64,000 nucleotides of DNA from Cerrena zonata (lineage: Eukaryota; Basidiomycota; Agaricomycetes; Polyporales; Cerrenaceae): contig JASBNA010000001.1 of NCBI GenBank assembly GCA_038087015.1, positions 1,798,001 to 1,862,000 of the forward strand. Reading direction: 5' to 3'. Shown one piece after another: positions 10,209-21,155 of this stretch (within the stretch, counting starts at the first letter, position 1; each line of letters begins with the position of its first letter). Under the pieces are notes generated by a model that was not told where the DNA came from, made no database searches, and saw only the letters and a list, made by a program, of their open reading frames with translations. Position numbers and translations under genes: made by a program.

Positions 10209-13176
10209 ATGGCTACCCCCACCCAAGTTCTCAGTGACTTCGGTCTCACTCCAGAGCATAAAATCTTTCTTGAAACCTACTTTGACCGTTATATTGATGG
10301 CGCAACAAATGCGGCCCGACGTGCTGTTGCGGTTGAGGCAGCAGGGGCTCTTGCTGTCAAGTATCGTATCACGACCAAGCACGATGTGACCGCGAACCGA
10401 AAGGTACATGTTTTTCTGTTGTCCTTCCATGCAACCGTCGCTCACTCTGCACTTCTCAGCGCGTCATTAACTGGCTTTACGATCGTTTGGCCCGTTCCAA
10501 CAACGTCAACATCGATCGCTATGGATTTCTGAAGAAACTTGTGGGCAGAACGTTGTGGGCAGAACGTAACTGGTCCAAAATAAAACCTAACGTCGAAGCT
10601 CACATGAAGAAAAAAAACGTTCATTTCCTTACTGCCTACAATGCTGTCACACGAGAGGCGTTTTTGGGCCTGCCAAAACGTGAGGTGATCAGGTGGAATG
10701 CTGATGCGCGCCGCATTAACGATGGAAATGCTACAGAGGAGTATCAGGCAATGTGGGTTGGGAGTCACTTATGCAAGTCTTTGGATGGATAATAACCTGT
10801 TTCCTGTAGTTACGGTGATATGGTATTTGCCGAATTCATCTATACAATTCTCCAGTCGGCGCAAAAATGGTTTGGCGCACACATGGTCATCATGTCTTCG
10901 AGACCAAGTGAAAAGCTTTCCTCAAAGCATTCAACATCAATGTAAGGTATTCCGATTGTACTTTATGAGCGTTTTACTGATGTTTGGGACGTTTCGATTT
11001 TAGTCGTGAAACTGTTCCTCCCAATATCTTTCAGCGCAAGTTTATTGACCAATGGGAGGATCCTTATACCATGAGTGGGCATGAATATACTGCCTGGCTT
11101 GCTAGAATCGCAGGTGGGAAGCCCGCTCAACCCGACCTCATTACATTTGACGGTCATGGAGAGCCGCTACTTCCATCGCTTTCTCAGTACACCACAGCAG
11201 AACAGCACAGAGACGTCCTGCAGGCATTCCTGACAACACATTACAGTAGGGCTCTTGTGTGATATACTATAGTCGTGTTTGTACTAACTCTCCTTCGTAG
11301 AGCTTGCTTCCTGCAATCCTATCGGTGCTCCTCCTTATATTCTGATGCCTGGAGACGGGGTCGTCTGGCTTGACCTCATGTACTTGCCATCAGAAGAAGC
11401 TGCTGACCCATACGAAGTTTACCTCCGGAAACCTGGAACATTGCGCGGTGACCAGCGATTTAAATTCCTGTCTCACTTGTTGAAGCGTCAGTCTCGGTAC
11501 CTTGCAGGGGAGCCTCTTTTGATCTTTCGATGGAGGAGCATAAAGATCGGACGCAAGAAGGCACCTAAGATTGTCCTTGCTCAGTACGAGGAGCCGTGGA
11601 TGATCCAGTATGCCACAGACCATGGCAAGATCATCATCCCAGGTCAAGATGGTAACGAAGGCGACAACGACCAACATCCTGGACCATCGACAAAGGTGAC
11701 GATCCCACATCGGGCGACTAAAAGTCAGGCCGAGGACGGTGAGGAGGACGAAGAAGATCAGGTGGAGGATATGATGATTGCGGGGGAGGATGATGATGGT
11801 GACGATCTCGAACCTCCTTTGTCGACTCGTTCCATAACTCGGGAGGATGACCAAGACGAGATTGATGAGGACTTTACCTCTCGATTGGATGCAATTGACT
11901 CGGATGACTCGGATGAGCCAAGTGCGCCACAACCACCTTCTCGCGCCACCAAACGCAAGACGAGAAAGGGGAAGGGAAAGAACGTGAAGGAGAGGAGGAT
12001 CATGAGCCCAGATGCTGAATCATCACCTCCACATAGGAGCCCACTGATTCTGCCCTCCGAACCTCCTGCTGGTTCAGTGCGCAATGAGGATCTCTCGCCT
12101 CCTCCCAGCATTGGTGAACCTGATGATGAAGAAGAGGATGAAATGGACGCCATGATGCGGAGAATGGAGGCCGAGGTCGCAATCGAACGGCCTGTCTCCC
12201 CCACTCCCGACCCCAACTCGCCACCAAGTTGGATTAGGAATGATGTGCACATGAAGGTCCCATTCTTGCGCTCATTATCGACCAATGAGGATTACCATTC
12301 TATTGTAGACTGGTATGCGGCACAGCAGGTAAGCAACAGCAATATACAATCTCATTCAATACTTTACCGATGTATAACTCGTAGGTCCATGTTGAACTCC
12401 GTCCATCATCCTTTCCTTGGGCCAGTTGGAGCAGTGATGAGCCCCATTTACCCGCTGACATTCACAGCTCAATCATGGGCTGTCTAACGGTGCTGAGACC
12501 TATCAATGTCTGGAAACGTAGCAAGTCGAAGTATCTTGATGACCTCAGTAAGCTCGAACTCAATCTCCTTATTGCTGGTCTTGTCTACCGAGATGTATAT
12601 CTTGCAACTATGCCAGTTGATGCGCAACCAGAGTTGACAATTAACACACCGCCACACCTCTGGACCTCCAAATTCACGGACGATAATTTCTATGGCATTA
12701 TTGTTGCCTTGAAGAAGATTGCGGAATCATTACCACCAGCCGGTGAAGATGTACCACCATCTGGGTCTGTTGCTGTACCCACCGTGTCTCAACCTTTTTC
12801 TGACTCTATCTCTGCACCCCTTCGTGCAAACAACCCGCTACAGAGGACTGTCTCGCATCCTCAGGAAGCGAATAACGCTGCTGCAGGACCTTCACGCCGA
12901 CCTGTTACTCCTGCGCAGGTCGAAGGTGATGCGCAAGCTCATCACAAACGTGTTCCAAACTCACCTACGACACCTCGACGGGGGGAAAAGAAGAAGCGCG
13001 TTCGTATTGAAGTACCTGCTGACGGTTTGCGCCGTAGCAATCGTGAACAAAAACCTTCAAAACGCGCTGATGACAGCGCTGCGCCACCAGGTTCAAGTGG
13101 ACATGGACGAGGGAAGGCTACGGCAACTGGACGAGGGACGGGGAGAGGTCGAGGACGGGGTAAGAAGCGTGGATAG
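10209..13176 (+). CDS. Large unknown KDZ-element cargo protein, acidic middle and basic RG-rich tail
   Basis: Not a family I can name. A six-exon model of about 893 aa fits every splice phase: 10209-10403, 10460-10752, 10810-10941, 11004-11245, 11301-12328 and 12385-13176. The first ~300 residues look globular (LARSNNVNIDRYGFLKKL, IFQRKFIDQWEDPYTMSG). A block near residue 300 reads like a folded domain (PPYILMPGDGVVWLDLMYLP, SRYLAGEPLLIFRWRS). Then comes a long acidic, low-complexity segment (about 11640-12230) with an embedded basic patch (KRKTRKGKGKNVKERR), another ordered exon, and a basic tail with RRSNREQKPSKR and a run of GRG repeats, typical of nucleic-acid-binding tails. The start is the first ATG after the TATA box. 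It converges on the 13296-17074 gene with 119 bp between stops. Its position inside the inverted repeats marks it as element cargo, possibly a DNA- or chromatin-binding accessory protein; that role is inference. Confidence 0.6.
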
Positions 13177-13295
13177 GATCGATTGATATCTCGTATGTAA
13201 TTCAACACGATATATTGTACATTGACGGTCTACAAATACATGAGCGAGGAGAATATAAATGTGCCCGATTTCAGCACAGACAACAGCTACTACTG

Positions 13296-16200
13296 CTACA
13301 AGTCATCCTGCTCGGGAACTGTGTTACGCGCATCTTGCCTCGTACTGCTATCTTGAATGCACATTGCCGAGATGCTATCTCGGAGTGGAACGACGGAGGA
13401 GGCTGCTGCGGTATTTCGTGATAATGGAGTCAAGGCAGATAGGGGAGATAGCGCAGACGATGTTGACTGGAACTGTCTATCCTGCAATTGACCTGGCATT
13501 GCTGTAGGTCGTGAAGAACCAGATGCGACTGAAGCCATAGCGGGGAGGGAGGGAGTACTTGTTTTCACTGAAGTCGATATGATTTGAGGCTCGCTTGATG
13601 CTCGAGCTATTCCCAACCCGGTCGAAACTTGAGCCGCAACAACGCTGGAACCAAGATTTGGGAGAGGTGCGCGACGTGGAAGTGCTGACGCTTGACGTGA
13701 TCGACCACTGCTGCCAACAGGAACATCATGGAATGTGCCATGGCTTCTGGATGATATGCTTCCTCCCATTGCAGAAGCTATGGGTCGACTGCTTGCTGGA
13801 GGTAGACGCGGCGCACCCTCAGAACCTTGTACACCCGGAGGGAGAATAGCACTCTCAAGTCGAATCTGAGACAAAAAGTGTTCCACCTGCTGCTTCACCA
13901 GTTGTTCTATCTGTTGCTTTGTATCCTGGCGATAGTCTTGAAACTCAGCTTCAGCACGCTGAAGCTCTCGTTGAAATGCATCGTGCTGATCCTTGAGAGT
14001 CTGAATTGCTCTCTCATTTTCGGGGTATGTTCGTCTAACATCATCAAACCACTCCCGTGCTTCCTTGATGGTTTCGGCAAGCTCAGTGCTTGCCGTTTGA
14101 TTCTGCGCTGCAGCCTCAAGATGCGCCAGGCGATCATTGAGGGAGGAGAAACGTGTGGAAATCTACGCAATGAGATATCCTATTAGTTTTACCCATTCGC
14201 AGACCTTATTCCCTGTACTTACTGCACGATTGATCGCCTGAGCACTCTCAATGGTAAGCGATGTGCCCTTGCGCTGTAGCTCTTGACGAATAGGTGAGAG
14301 AAACTCAAATCGATCTAAATCGCGTTGAGGTGTTTCCGACCGTGAGGAAACATCATCTCGAGGTCCATCTTCAAACACATCTCTCTCTGTCCGTCCACCT
14401 GTACTTGCATCTTTGCGCATCGTCTCAACCTGTTTGCCAAGGTTGAATGTAACAGGACCCTGCTGTCGCCGCATGTTCGATTTCATTGCAGTTTTGATAG
14501 CCTGACGTGTGAATACTAGATTAGATGGTGATAAAAGTGGACCGCTTGGCGAGCGTTGCCCAATAACATTGGGTTCTGGTGTCTTGCGCGATGGTCCCGC
14601 ATGCGCACCATCGTCGATTTCCATCTGCTCCTCATCGCTCAACGGTAATGCTATGAGAAAGATCAGTCATCATCTCAATATCCCTTGATTTCCACTCACC
14701 CTCAAGCCGTGTCGGCACCTCAACAATGGCCTTCAAGCAGGATCTCTTTGGCGGAACTTCGATCTTGCTGAGCAGAGATTGAACACTCTCCTGGCTGCTA
14801 GCCACATTCTGTTCCTCTCCATCTTCATCGTCGAGCTCATCCTCCTCATCGTCATCCTTTTCTGAGTCAGCATCATCCTCATTTGATGCCGTACTTGAAC
14901 GATCACCAGATGCAGCTGATCCTTCTGGGTGAGCACTATCCTCGCTCTCAACGTCGGCGCCGCCAGTGTCGCTTTCCATACTCTCATCCTCGTCATCAGA
15001 AACATATACCTCAAGGACTCTATCACCCTCTGCAATATCCATCCACTCGTCTTTGCCAATCCCGAATGTTGACGGATCGTTGCGCACGGAAGCGGACGAT
15101 CCATCTGCGCTACGAATGTTGAGTGTTGGGAGCACTCCAAGACGTTTGAAGACATCCCAGGCCGTCCAATTTGGGTCCTTAGTGACCTCGTCAATGAGAG
15201 CGTAGTACTCATCGACAAATTGCCACTCTCGCTTCGTCAATCCATCCTGAATGTCCCACATTGCGCCGTCAAGCAACGTGTGGCGCTGTTTCGATCTGCT
15301 CTGCATGTGATCATAGGCTGCGTTGATCTCCGGATATTGTACTCCGTACCACAACATCTTCCACTTCTGTTTTGACACCTTCTTGACGTATTTCCCTCCC
15401 CCTTTCTTCACCGCCTTCACCACGTCCTTGTCGAGTGGTGTCATCTGGGTCCCATGCGGTATCCCTTTGCCAAAGTGAACATCCTGAATTCGACGTGGCT
15501 GTATGTTGAGTGGAAGACCCTGCATGAGGAGGCTGATCTGCTTGCAATGAAACAGCTTGCAGATCACGATGCTGTATGGAATCTTGACATGGGTCCTTCC
15601 ATCTCCAATCAGCGGGACAAAGCTACAAGAATGCTTCCCCTTGATGCAAGCAATACACCCGGGCGCAACGTCAAGGTAGATAAGACAAGGTAGATTTCTC
15701 CTTGCGCATGATTTACATGATATAAGCTATGATAGTTCATGTGAGATACAGTAAGTATCAATACAATGAACGACGTACTGCTATTTGATAACGTCCAATT
15801 CGGGCATGGACTTGAATGTTGACCCAGTAGTGGTCGGCAAGTCGGTGTGAACCTGTCCAGTACACCTCCTGTCTGGCGAGATGGATCAGTGGCACAACTT
15901 GTTTCTTCACCTCCTCTAGTGAGGAGAGCGAGGCGTCATCCTCATCATCGCTTGAGACGAGTATTGGCTTCTTCCTCCTCTTGACAGCTTTCTTTACCTC
16001 CACCGCTTTCCCCTTCGACGAGGCTATAGTTGGCTCTCGAGTGGTGCGCTTCACTAGAGCACGGTCACGGAGATTGTAACGATGATCGTCAACCTTGGTC
16101 TCAGCAGTCTGAACTTCCACCTGGTGAATGGGAGGCTCTTCCGAGTCATTGTCGTCTTCCACTTGAACATCCTCTTCTCCCATCACTACGTCCTCCTGCT

Positions 16201-17074
16201 CTTGAAGGCTCGCAGCATCTGTTTCCTCTTCCTCCACCTCTTCTTCTTCCTCCCGGTCTTCGCCTTCATCTGACTGTCCATCTTGCTCCGGGAGTTTCGC
16301 TGGACATGGTGATCCACCTAGCGCACATATACCAACACCTGCAACAACATTCAGTCGGTTGGAGAATGCAGATATAGCGCATTGACTTGCCCTTCTCTAC
16401 CATAATGTTGTAGCGACTATTAGTTAGTCGCCCTACGTACAGATTGCAGTCCATCTCCAGTAATGGCATATTCCTCTTTTCCCGCCTACCATTGAAGAGC
16501 TTGACTATATGTACTCCAAGATGAGTGAATGATACTGTCAGTTTATTTTCAAGGCTGACCTGTGCGATCTATCCAATCCCAGCGCGGTATATAGATCGAG
16601 CCCTCGTCAATGATAATAGGGATATCGTCATACATGATATTTGGTTCTTTGGTATTTTCGTAGTCGAAGACATCGCGCAGGTCAAACGGGGTACCTGTCC
16701 TCTTGTATAGATTCAGCAGGAAAATAAATCTGTAAAGCAAAATTGGAATATCCCCCATCGTCTCGTTTTCTGAAAAGTCCATTTTGCTGACTTCATCCTG
16801 CTCGGAGGCATTGCGCTGCAATTAGTGGGTCCAACGATACTGTTAGTGGCGCAACACTGACCTCCCATTCTTTCCCCAACCCGACAACCCAGTAATCGTA
16901 TTCAAGCTTTGAGACTCCTATTGGCATCGCGAAAAGCGCTTCTCGAAGGAAGGTACAGAATGCCCAAGACATTGTCTCAAGGCCCTCCGGCTCAACACCA
17001 CTGACACAAGCACCTTGTGTAGTTATGAGCCAAAGAGTATCCTCGCTCTCTTCAGATGATTGCCTCTCCGCCAT
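13296..17074 (-). CDS. Large unknown KDZ-element cargo protein with Cys cluster and C-terminal coiled coil
   Basis: Not recognised. Minus-strand exons can be chained from ATG 17074: 17074-16862, a 46 nt intron (16861-16816), then a second exon ending near 16560, a short exon bearing NMPLLEMDCNLYVGRLTN, an acidic exon (to about 15760), and exons covering 15690-14700, 14640-14220 and 14165-13296. Visible parts in order: an N-terminal folded segment (LREALFAMPIGVSKLEYDYW); acidic tracts and a basic stretch with YNLRDRALVKRT; a short cysteine cluster CIACIKGKHSC (C-x2-C-x6-C) around 15640-15670; a helical segment KQKWKMLWYGVQYPEINAAY; a second long Asp/Glu/Ser tract; then a strongly heptad-like coiled coil (about 14150-13870, e.g. 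LQRAEAEFQDYRQDTKQQIE); and a Ser/Pro-rich end. The join near 15760 uses a weak donor (GTATTG), so this may be two genes. It probably forms multimers and may bind partners for the transposase; no function is claimed. Confidence 0.5.
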
Positions 17075-17282
17075 AGCAGCAAGTAGTAGACTGGTGAGTG
17101 ACTGAGGTAGATTGAAGTATACGTTTTCTTACTATTCCTCAGTGCGCTGCATCTTAGCGCTGTGGGGATCATGGGCTGACGAAGCCTCTGTGGCTTCGAA
17201 TCTATTGCTCACGCATTGACCACATCTCTTCCATCTGTAGTCGAGCGTTCAGTTCTCATTCCCTCTCCACGACCTGTCTGAC
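17075..17282. promoter_or_regulatory. Shared divergent promoter of the right-hand cargo pair
   Basis: The start codons at 17074 (minus) and 17283 (plus) are separated by 208 bp, almost the same spacing as the other divergent pair in the element (203 bp). The interval contains GTGCGCTGCA near 17152 and a CT-rich run just before the plus ATG (CATTCCCTCTCC), a common fungal transcription-start context. No clear TATA box was seen. Confidence 0.4.
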
Positions 17283-18242
17283 ATGCCCCCTCAAAGCTCG
17301 CGCGCAATTGCCCACAGTGATAGCGATGAGCCTCTCAATGTTCTTGTGAGTCGATTTCGTTCTCACCCGGATATACACAGATATTCTTCAAGTTAAACCT
17401 CCATTTCCCTTACCCTATGTAGCCCAAGCAACCGACTCGAAGACGAGGCGCTGCACCTGTAGCGCAATCGTCGAGACCATCAGCTAGTTTACCAGGTGCG
17501 CTGAACATTACGTACAAGCCAGGAGCTAGCTTTTACTCCTTTATCAGGTGGAAGAAAGCCTGTACGCTCTCCGAGATCGTCTTCTGGTCGTCCCACGAAG
17601 GTTTGTATTATTCTGTCCCAAGACCTTCATATATTTCTCATCCGATTTCTGTAGCAATCAAAGTCAGGACCCTCTGCCACAGAGTCCGAGGATAATGCGG
17701 AATCTGACGCAAGGTCCATGTTCAAATTGCCTCCCTTACCACAGCGCACTCGCACAGGACAATCGTCCACTTCCGTGCCTGCAGTAGACCCGAAGCCTAA
17801 AGTGCGACGATATCGTAATGTCACCCCATCAACTCCAGCCACAGACGCTAATGATGATAGTCATCGTATGCCACCTCCACCTCTTCCCTCGCATTCCTCC
17901 CTATCTCCTACACCACTACCCCACCGTTCTGGTGTACCTGATCTAGAGATGGAACTCCAAGATGCGCCACTCATCACTTCATCGCCATCCTCTCCTAAGA
18001 CTCCGAACTCTCACCATCATATTACATCAGGCCAGCGACCATCTACCTCCAGTTCAATGTCCCCTCCTCGACTTCGACGTGCAGCCTCCGATTCAGAGGC
18101 AATATTGTCGTCCCAAGGACATGAAACCTCGCCTGCGCAACGCCAAGATGCTGATATAGCGCAAGAGTGGCTGACTTGGTGTATCAGTGCTGATGCTGCA
18201 TGTGTAGCGATCAATAGATTGGAGGAGCTGACTTCACTCTGA
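17283..18242 (+). CDS. Ser/Pro-rich unknown protein (about 258 aa), KDZ-element cargo
   Basis: A four-exon model with consistent phases: 17283-17345, 17423-17495, 17548-17600 and 17655-18242, with introns of 77, 52 and 54 nt. The protein is mostly disordered: a basic start (RAIAHSDSDEP, TRRRGAAP), then long Ser/Pro tracts, and a short ordered helix at the end (IAQEWLTWCISADAACVAIN). No catalytic motif, signal peptide or membrane segment is visible. The low-complexity style resembles the disordered ends of the two larger cargo genes, which suggests a shared origin or joint work in one complex, but this is inference. It is the last gene before the right inverted repeat. Confidence 0.55.
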
Positions 18243-18891
18243 TAAATGTAACACTCTCTTGCTCACCTTTTCTAGTGCTCATCATTCCTATTGCGACTAT
18301 TGCGCTGTACCGATAGCTGCACCAATATCGTCCTCTTTGGTATCCTCTTTTGTATTCTTGTTCAAATCCTTCAGCTGTACGGTATTGCTATACACTGTTC
18401 CATGTTCTATGTAAATCTTCCGCTTTCTACACGTTTTGTGCGCAAGAGCAACAATCCGATTTGGTGCGCAACGTTCTATTGTTGACTATTTAAGGTATCT
18501 TGAGAGTGATATGCTTGTTAAACTTTGTAAAAGCGACAAACACTCGTGAACTTCATTACTATCTCCCTTTCCTGTTCCCGCTTAATGCTTTTGTATTCCG
18601 TGCGCCATAATGATGTAATAATAGTATCACATTGTATCTGCTTAACAAGGTTGTTTCGGAGTATCAAGGCAATACCATGCTCTGTTGTATGTCAAAACCC
18701 ACAGACTGGAGTCCCATTTCCACACTTGCCGTCTGATGCTCTGCTTGCGCTGCAGCTCGTACTTGAGCGTATCACTCTTTCTCTCTATGCCGCTCAGCTT
18801 TACATCTCTTTAAAGACAATTCCTATAACTTTAATCTCTATTTTACCATATCCCGACAGTATAGACCATCTCGCCAACGAGGTGCGCGCCT
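18243..18891. other. Right subterminal region of the KDZ element, no gene seen
   Basis: Non-coding stretch between the last cargo gene and the right inverted repeat. A plus open frame at 18546-19076 crosses into the repeat and lacks protein-like character. TGCGCA occurs at 18439 and 18465, and further GCGC-containing words (for example GTGCGCCATAA, CTTGCGCTGC) follow, mirroring the left subterminal region. Confidence 0.4.
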
Positions 18892-19614
18892 GGAAACAGA
18901 AATTTCCCAACATGCTCCTTTGTATTGATGCATGTTTCCCCACCTTCAAGTATCCTTGTAGACCTACTAACATCCTGTTACACCCTGTAAATGTTGTCCT
19001 ATGCTGTGGTAGACCATGTTCTCCTCGAGCCCCCCCTGTCAAAAACATGCCTTTTCGTGTCAATCTTGACCCATAATTCACTTAAAATCACCCATTTACA
19101 TTCGTCCATTTTATTATTGGTCGGTACCTGTACATGCTCACATACCACGCCGCACCACCCCTACAGCAAGCAAGCAAAAATGAAATTTCATCCCCCCTAC
19201 ACCGCCCACACCTCTTTGAGATATCCTATCTCTGACCTATTCCCCACCCCGCAGAAGTTCTAGAAACCCCATCACATATACCTCGGTCCCTCACATCGCA
19301 AGAGATTAACCATCTCCATAGTTTCCTGCACCCAACTGATCGTTTCAGATATTCAATCCCATGGTTCTCCCCGCATCTAAGGTCCAGGTCGAGATACAAT
19401 ATCTCATCAGTCCTTACCCGTCACCCCTGATGTTCAGATACCCCATCTGACACTCGTATGAGACAATCCACTGTCTCCGTCAGATCGGCCATCTCACTCT
19501 CAAACTGTGCACCCACGTGAATTTCGAGCTGGACGATCTGGACCTACATGCAAGTAACGTCGGCGCCCTATCTCGTACTGTAATACTGTTCCGACTTGAC
19601 TGTAATGTGTGTTG
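18892..19614 (+). repeat. Right long terminal inverted repeat
   Basis: Inverted partner of 2481-3206. The best-preserved blocks are near the outer end (TAACGTCGGCGCCCTATCTC, TGTTCCGACTTGACTG), the GAAATTCACGT and GGACGATCTGGACC equivalents, CCTATTCCCCACCCCGC at about 19237-19253, GTACCTGTACATGCTC near 19127 and TGGTAGACCATG near 19007. The middle third (about 19270-19480) is poorly conserved. The copies differ far more than those of a freshly inserted element would. Confidence 0.75.
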
Positions 19615-19862
19615 TATCGAGCTCACGCACGCTCCACAACTTCAAGTTGAAGTTTCCGTTCAGACTCGCATTCGGCCTCAAAACTTGAAATCAAGTTGAA
19701 GCTACTAAGCAATTCAACAGAGTGGGGATTGGTTTGATCTAGGTAAGGACAAATCAAGAACATTTAAGACAGGCCTACGACTACTAGGAGACTCGGAGAT
19801 TTACTACTAGCAGTGGTTACAGTCACGGTAGTAATGCTACACTGGAACTGGTAGTACTACTA

Positions 19863-21155
19863 CTAAAGATTACGGAGACGACGGTGAGACTCGGAGCAGG
19901 CATGACAGTACCGAGAAGCATTCAAGTTCGACCGTGAGTAAGTATTTTTAATATTCAAGTGCTCGAGTTCTCCCTGCAGATCGCCATACATCACCATGGG
20001 ATGTATTCTCATGATACGCTCCGGCGAGCCCTCTTCGCAGGGTTCTAAGGCCGGTAAGTCATCGATATCTGAAACAGTCGACACCGTCTCTAATTCACTC
20101 ACTTCAACATCCCTCGCCCTACCACTAGCATTCGCCATCGAAGCCACTACCTCGTGATCCTCGTCTTCACGGCTGCGGCGAACACTTGTGCGGTCCGAGT
20201 ACAGCGCGAGTATTGCGGGGCGCAATGTCGTCCTCATGAGAGCCGCTGTCTCGCTTGCCATGTTGGCATGTTCCCAGAGGACTTTTGCAGAACGTTCGTG
20301 ATACGTGATCCCTTGCTGCATGGTTTCGAGCAACAGTCTCAGTGTGTCTAGTATGAATGGATGAATAAATGCGACTCCCCAAAGGCTCGCCGACTCGGAC
20401 ATCTAGTACGCACCATTCAAACTGGAAGGGTGTTCTTCATTGGGAGGGATATTCTCTTTATTCCCATCATTCTTCTCACTGACACAGTCACCTGCATCAG
20501 TCAAATAAACACTTAGTTTGATGTATGCCAGGTCCAATTCCATGTCACTTACCGAGTTCCTCTTTAACAACGTCAACCGGCGTGACATCGCCGTGTAGCA
20601 CATTCGGGCTGACCTGCTACACAACAAATAATGGTGAGTTATTTTTTTGATATTTCTGAGGCATGTACTGAAGATGACTTACCGCCCTTGTATCCCCAGG
20701 CGTAGCCGGAGTCACATAAGGACTGACCGGGTCGAAGGCGTGGGTGACATCAACGGGTTCCCCCTCGGAAGCATAGAATCTTCCATTCCTCCACTCGAAG
20801 CGTGAGGATAGGACATCAAATTGCTCACGCGTAAACTCGAGACTCGCTTCCCACTGTGTGTCAGTGGTTTGCGTGTCAAGAGCACCTCCACCTGCGAAAA
20901 ACCTGCCAAAAAAAATAAGATCAGTCCCAGGCCAAGCCGCTATACATCGCAGGTGATTGAACAAACTTACGGTGTCATTTTAGCCTCTGCATCTGATGCA
21001 GCCTTGCGAGTAGGACGACTTGAAGCACTGGCGGGGCCATCATACAACTCGTCGATCTGACTGCCGACATCAGCGTAGTAGGTGTCTGATTGGGTCTCGT
21101 CTTGTGAATCTGGACGGTAAGTTTGGTCATCGTATTCTCTCATCTGCCACGCCAT
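19863..21155 (-). CDS. Unknown small protein between KDZ and Plavaka elements
   Basis: Not recognised. A chained model starts at ATG 21155 (MAWQMREYDDQTYRPDSQDE), joins through an intron with donor GTAAGT to FFAGGGALDTQ and SSRFEWRNGRFYASEGEPVD, then through three further GT-AG introns to EKNDGNKENIPPNEEHP and finally to a helical exon (TLRLLLETMQQGITYHERS, ANMASETAALMRTTLR) and an acidic tail ending at 19863. All five exons keep frame. The protein is Asp/Glu/Ser-rich with a probable helix near the C-terminus, and has no signal or membrane segment. It is co-directional with the Plavaka transposase, 270 bp downstream of its stop, so it may be a second gene of that element. It could also be an ordinary host gene caught between two transposons. 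Confidence 0.45.

Larger units (their letters stand above)
2581..18470. repeat. Dispersed TGCGCA palindromes across the KDZ element
   Basis: The 6 bp palindrome TGCGCA, often inside TTGCGCAAC, recurs through the element. Copies located by reading include 2581, 3209, 3501, 3823, 5286, 5586, 5599, 5926, 7831, 7847, 8016, 8379, 9496, 9677, 9993, 10185, 12078, 12621, 12912, 12930, 14414, 14602, 15081, 15703, 18134, 18439 and 18465. A random 6-mer would be expected about four times in 16 kb. They fall in exons, introns and promoters. Each contains a CpG, the usual context for 5-methylcytosine. Confidence 0.65.
2481..19614. mobile_element. KDZ-TET DNA transposon with long inverted repeats (about 17.1 kb)
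   Basis: What is seen: two ~725 bp sequences that match each other in inverted orientation bound a block of six gene models, among them a KDZ transposase and a TET/JBP dioxygenase. What is known: KDZ (Kyakuja-Dileera-Zisupton) elements are large DNA transposons expanded in basidiomycetes, and many carry TET/JBP genes. What is inferred: the whole block is one mobile unit. The strongly matching ends begin with CAGTCAAGTCGGAACAGTA at 2490 and its complement ending at 19602. A weaker match extends to CAAC (2481) and GTTG (19614), directly flanked on both sides by TATC (2477-2480 and 19615-19618), a possible but unproven 4 bp target duplication. No 8 bp duplication was found. The coding regions look intact, so the element may be or recently have been autonomous. 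Confidence 0.75.

Noticed and set aside
14632..15567. Treating each long open frame in 13.3-17.1 kb as its own gene
   Set aside because: Frames end at good donors and resume at good acceptors in phase, so they chain into one, or at most two, multi-exon genes.
18546..19076. 176-codon plus-strand frame
   Set aside because: It runs into the right inverted repeat; the left repeat copy does not preserve the frame, so it is not a conserved protein.
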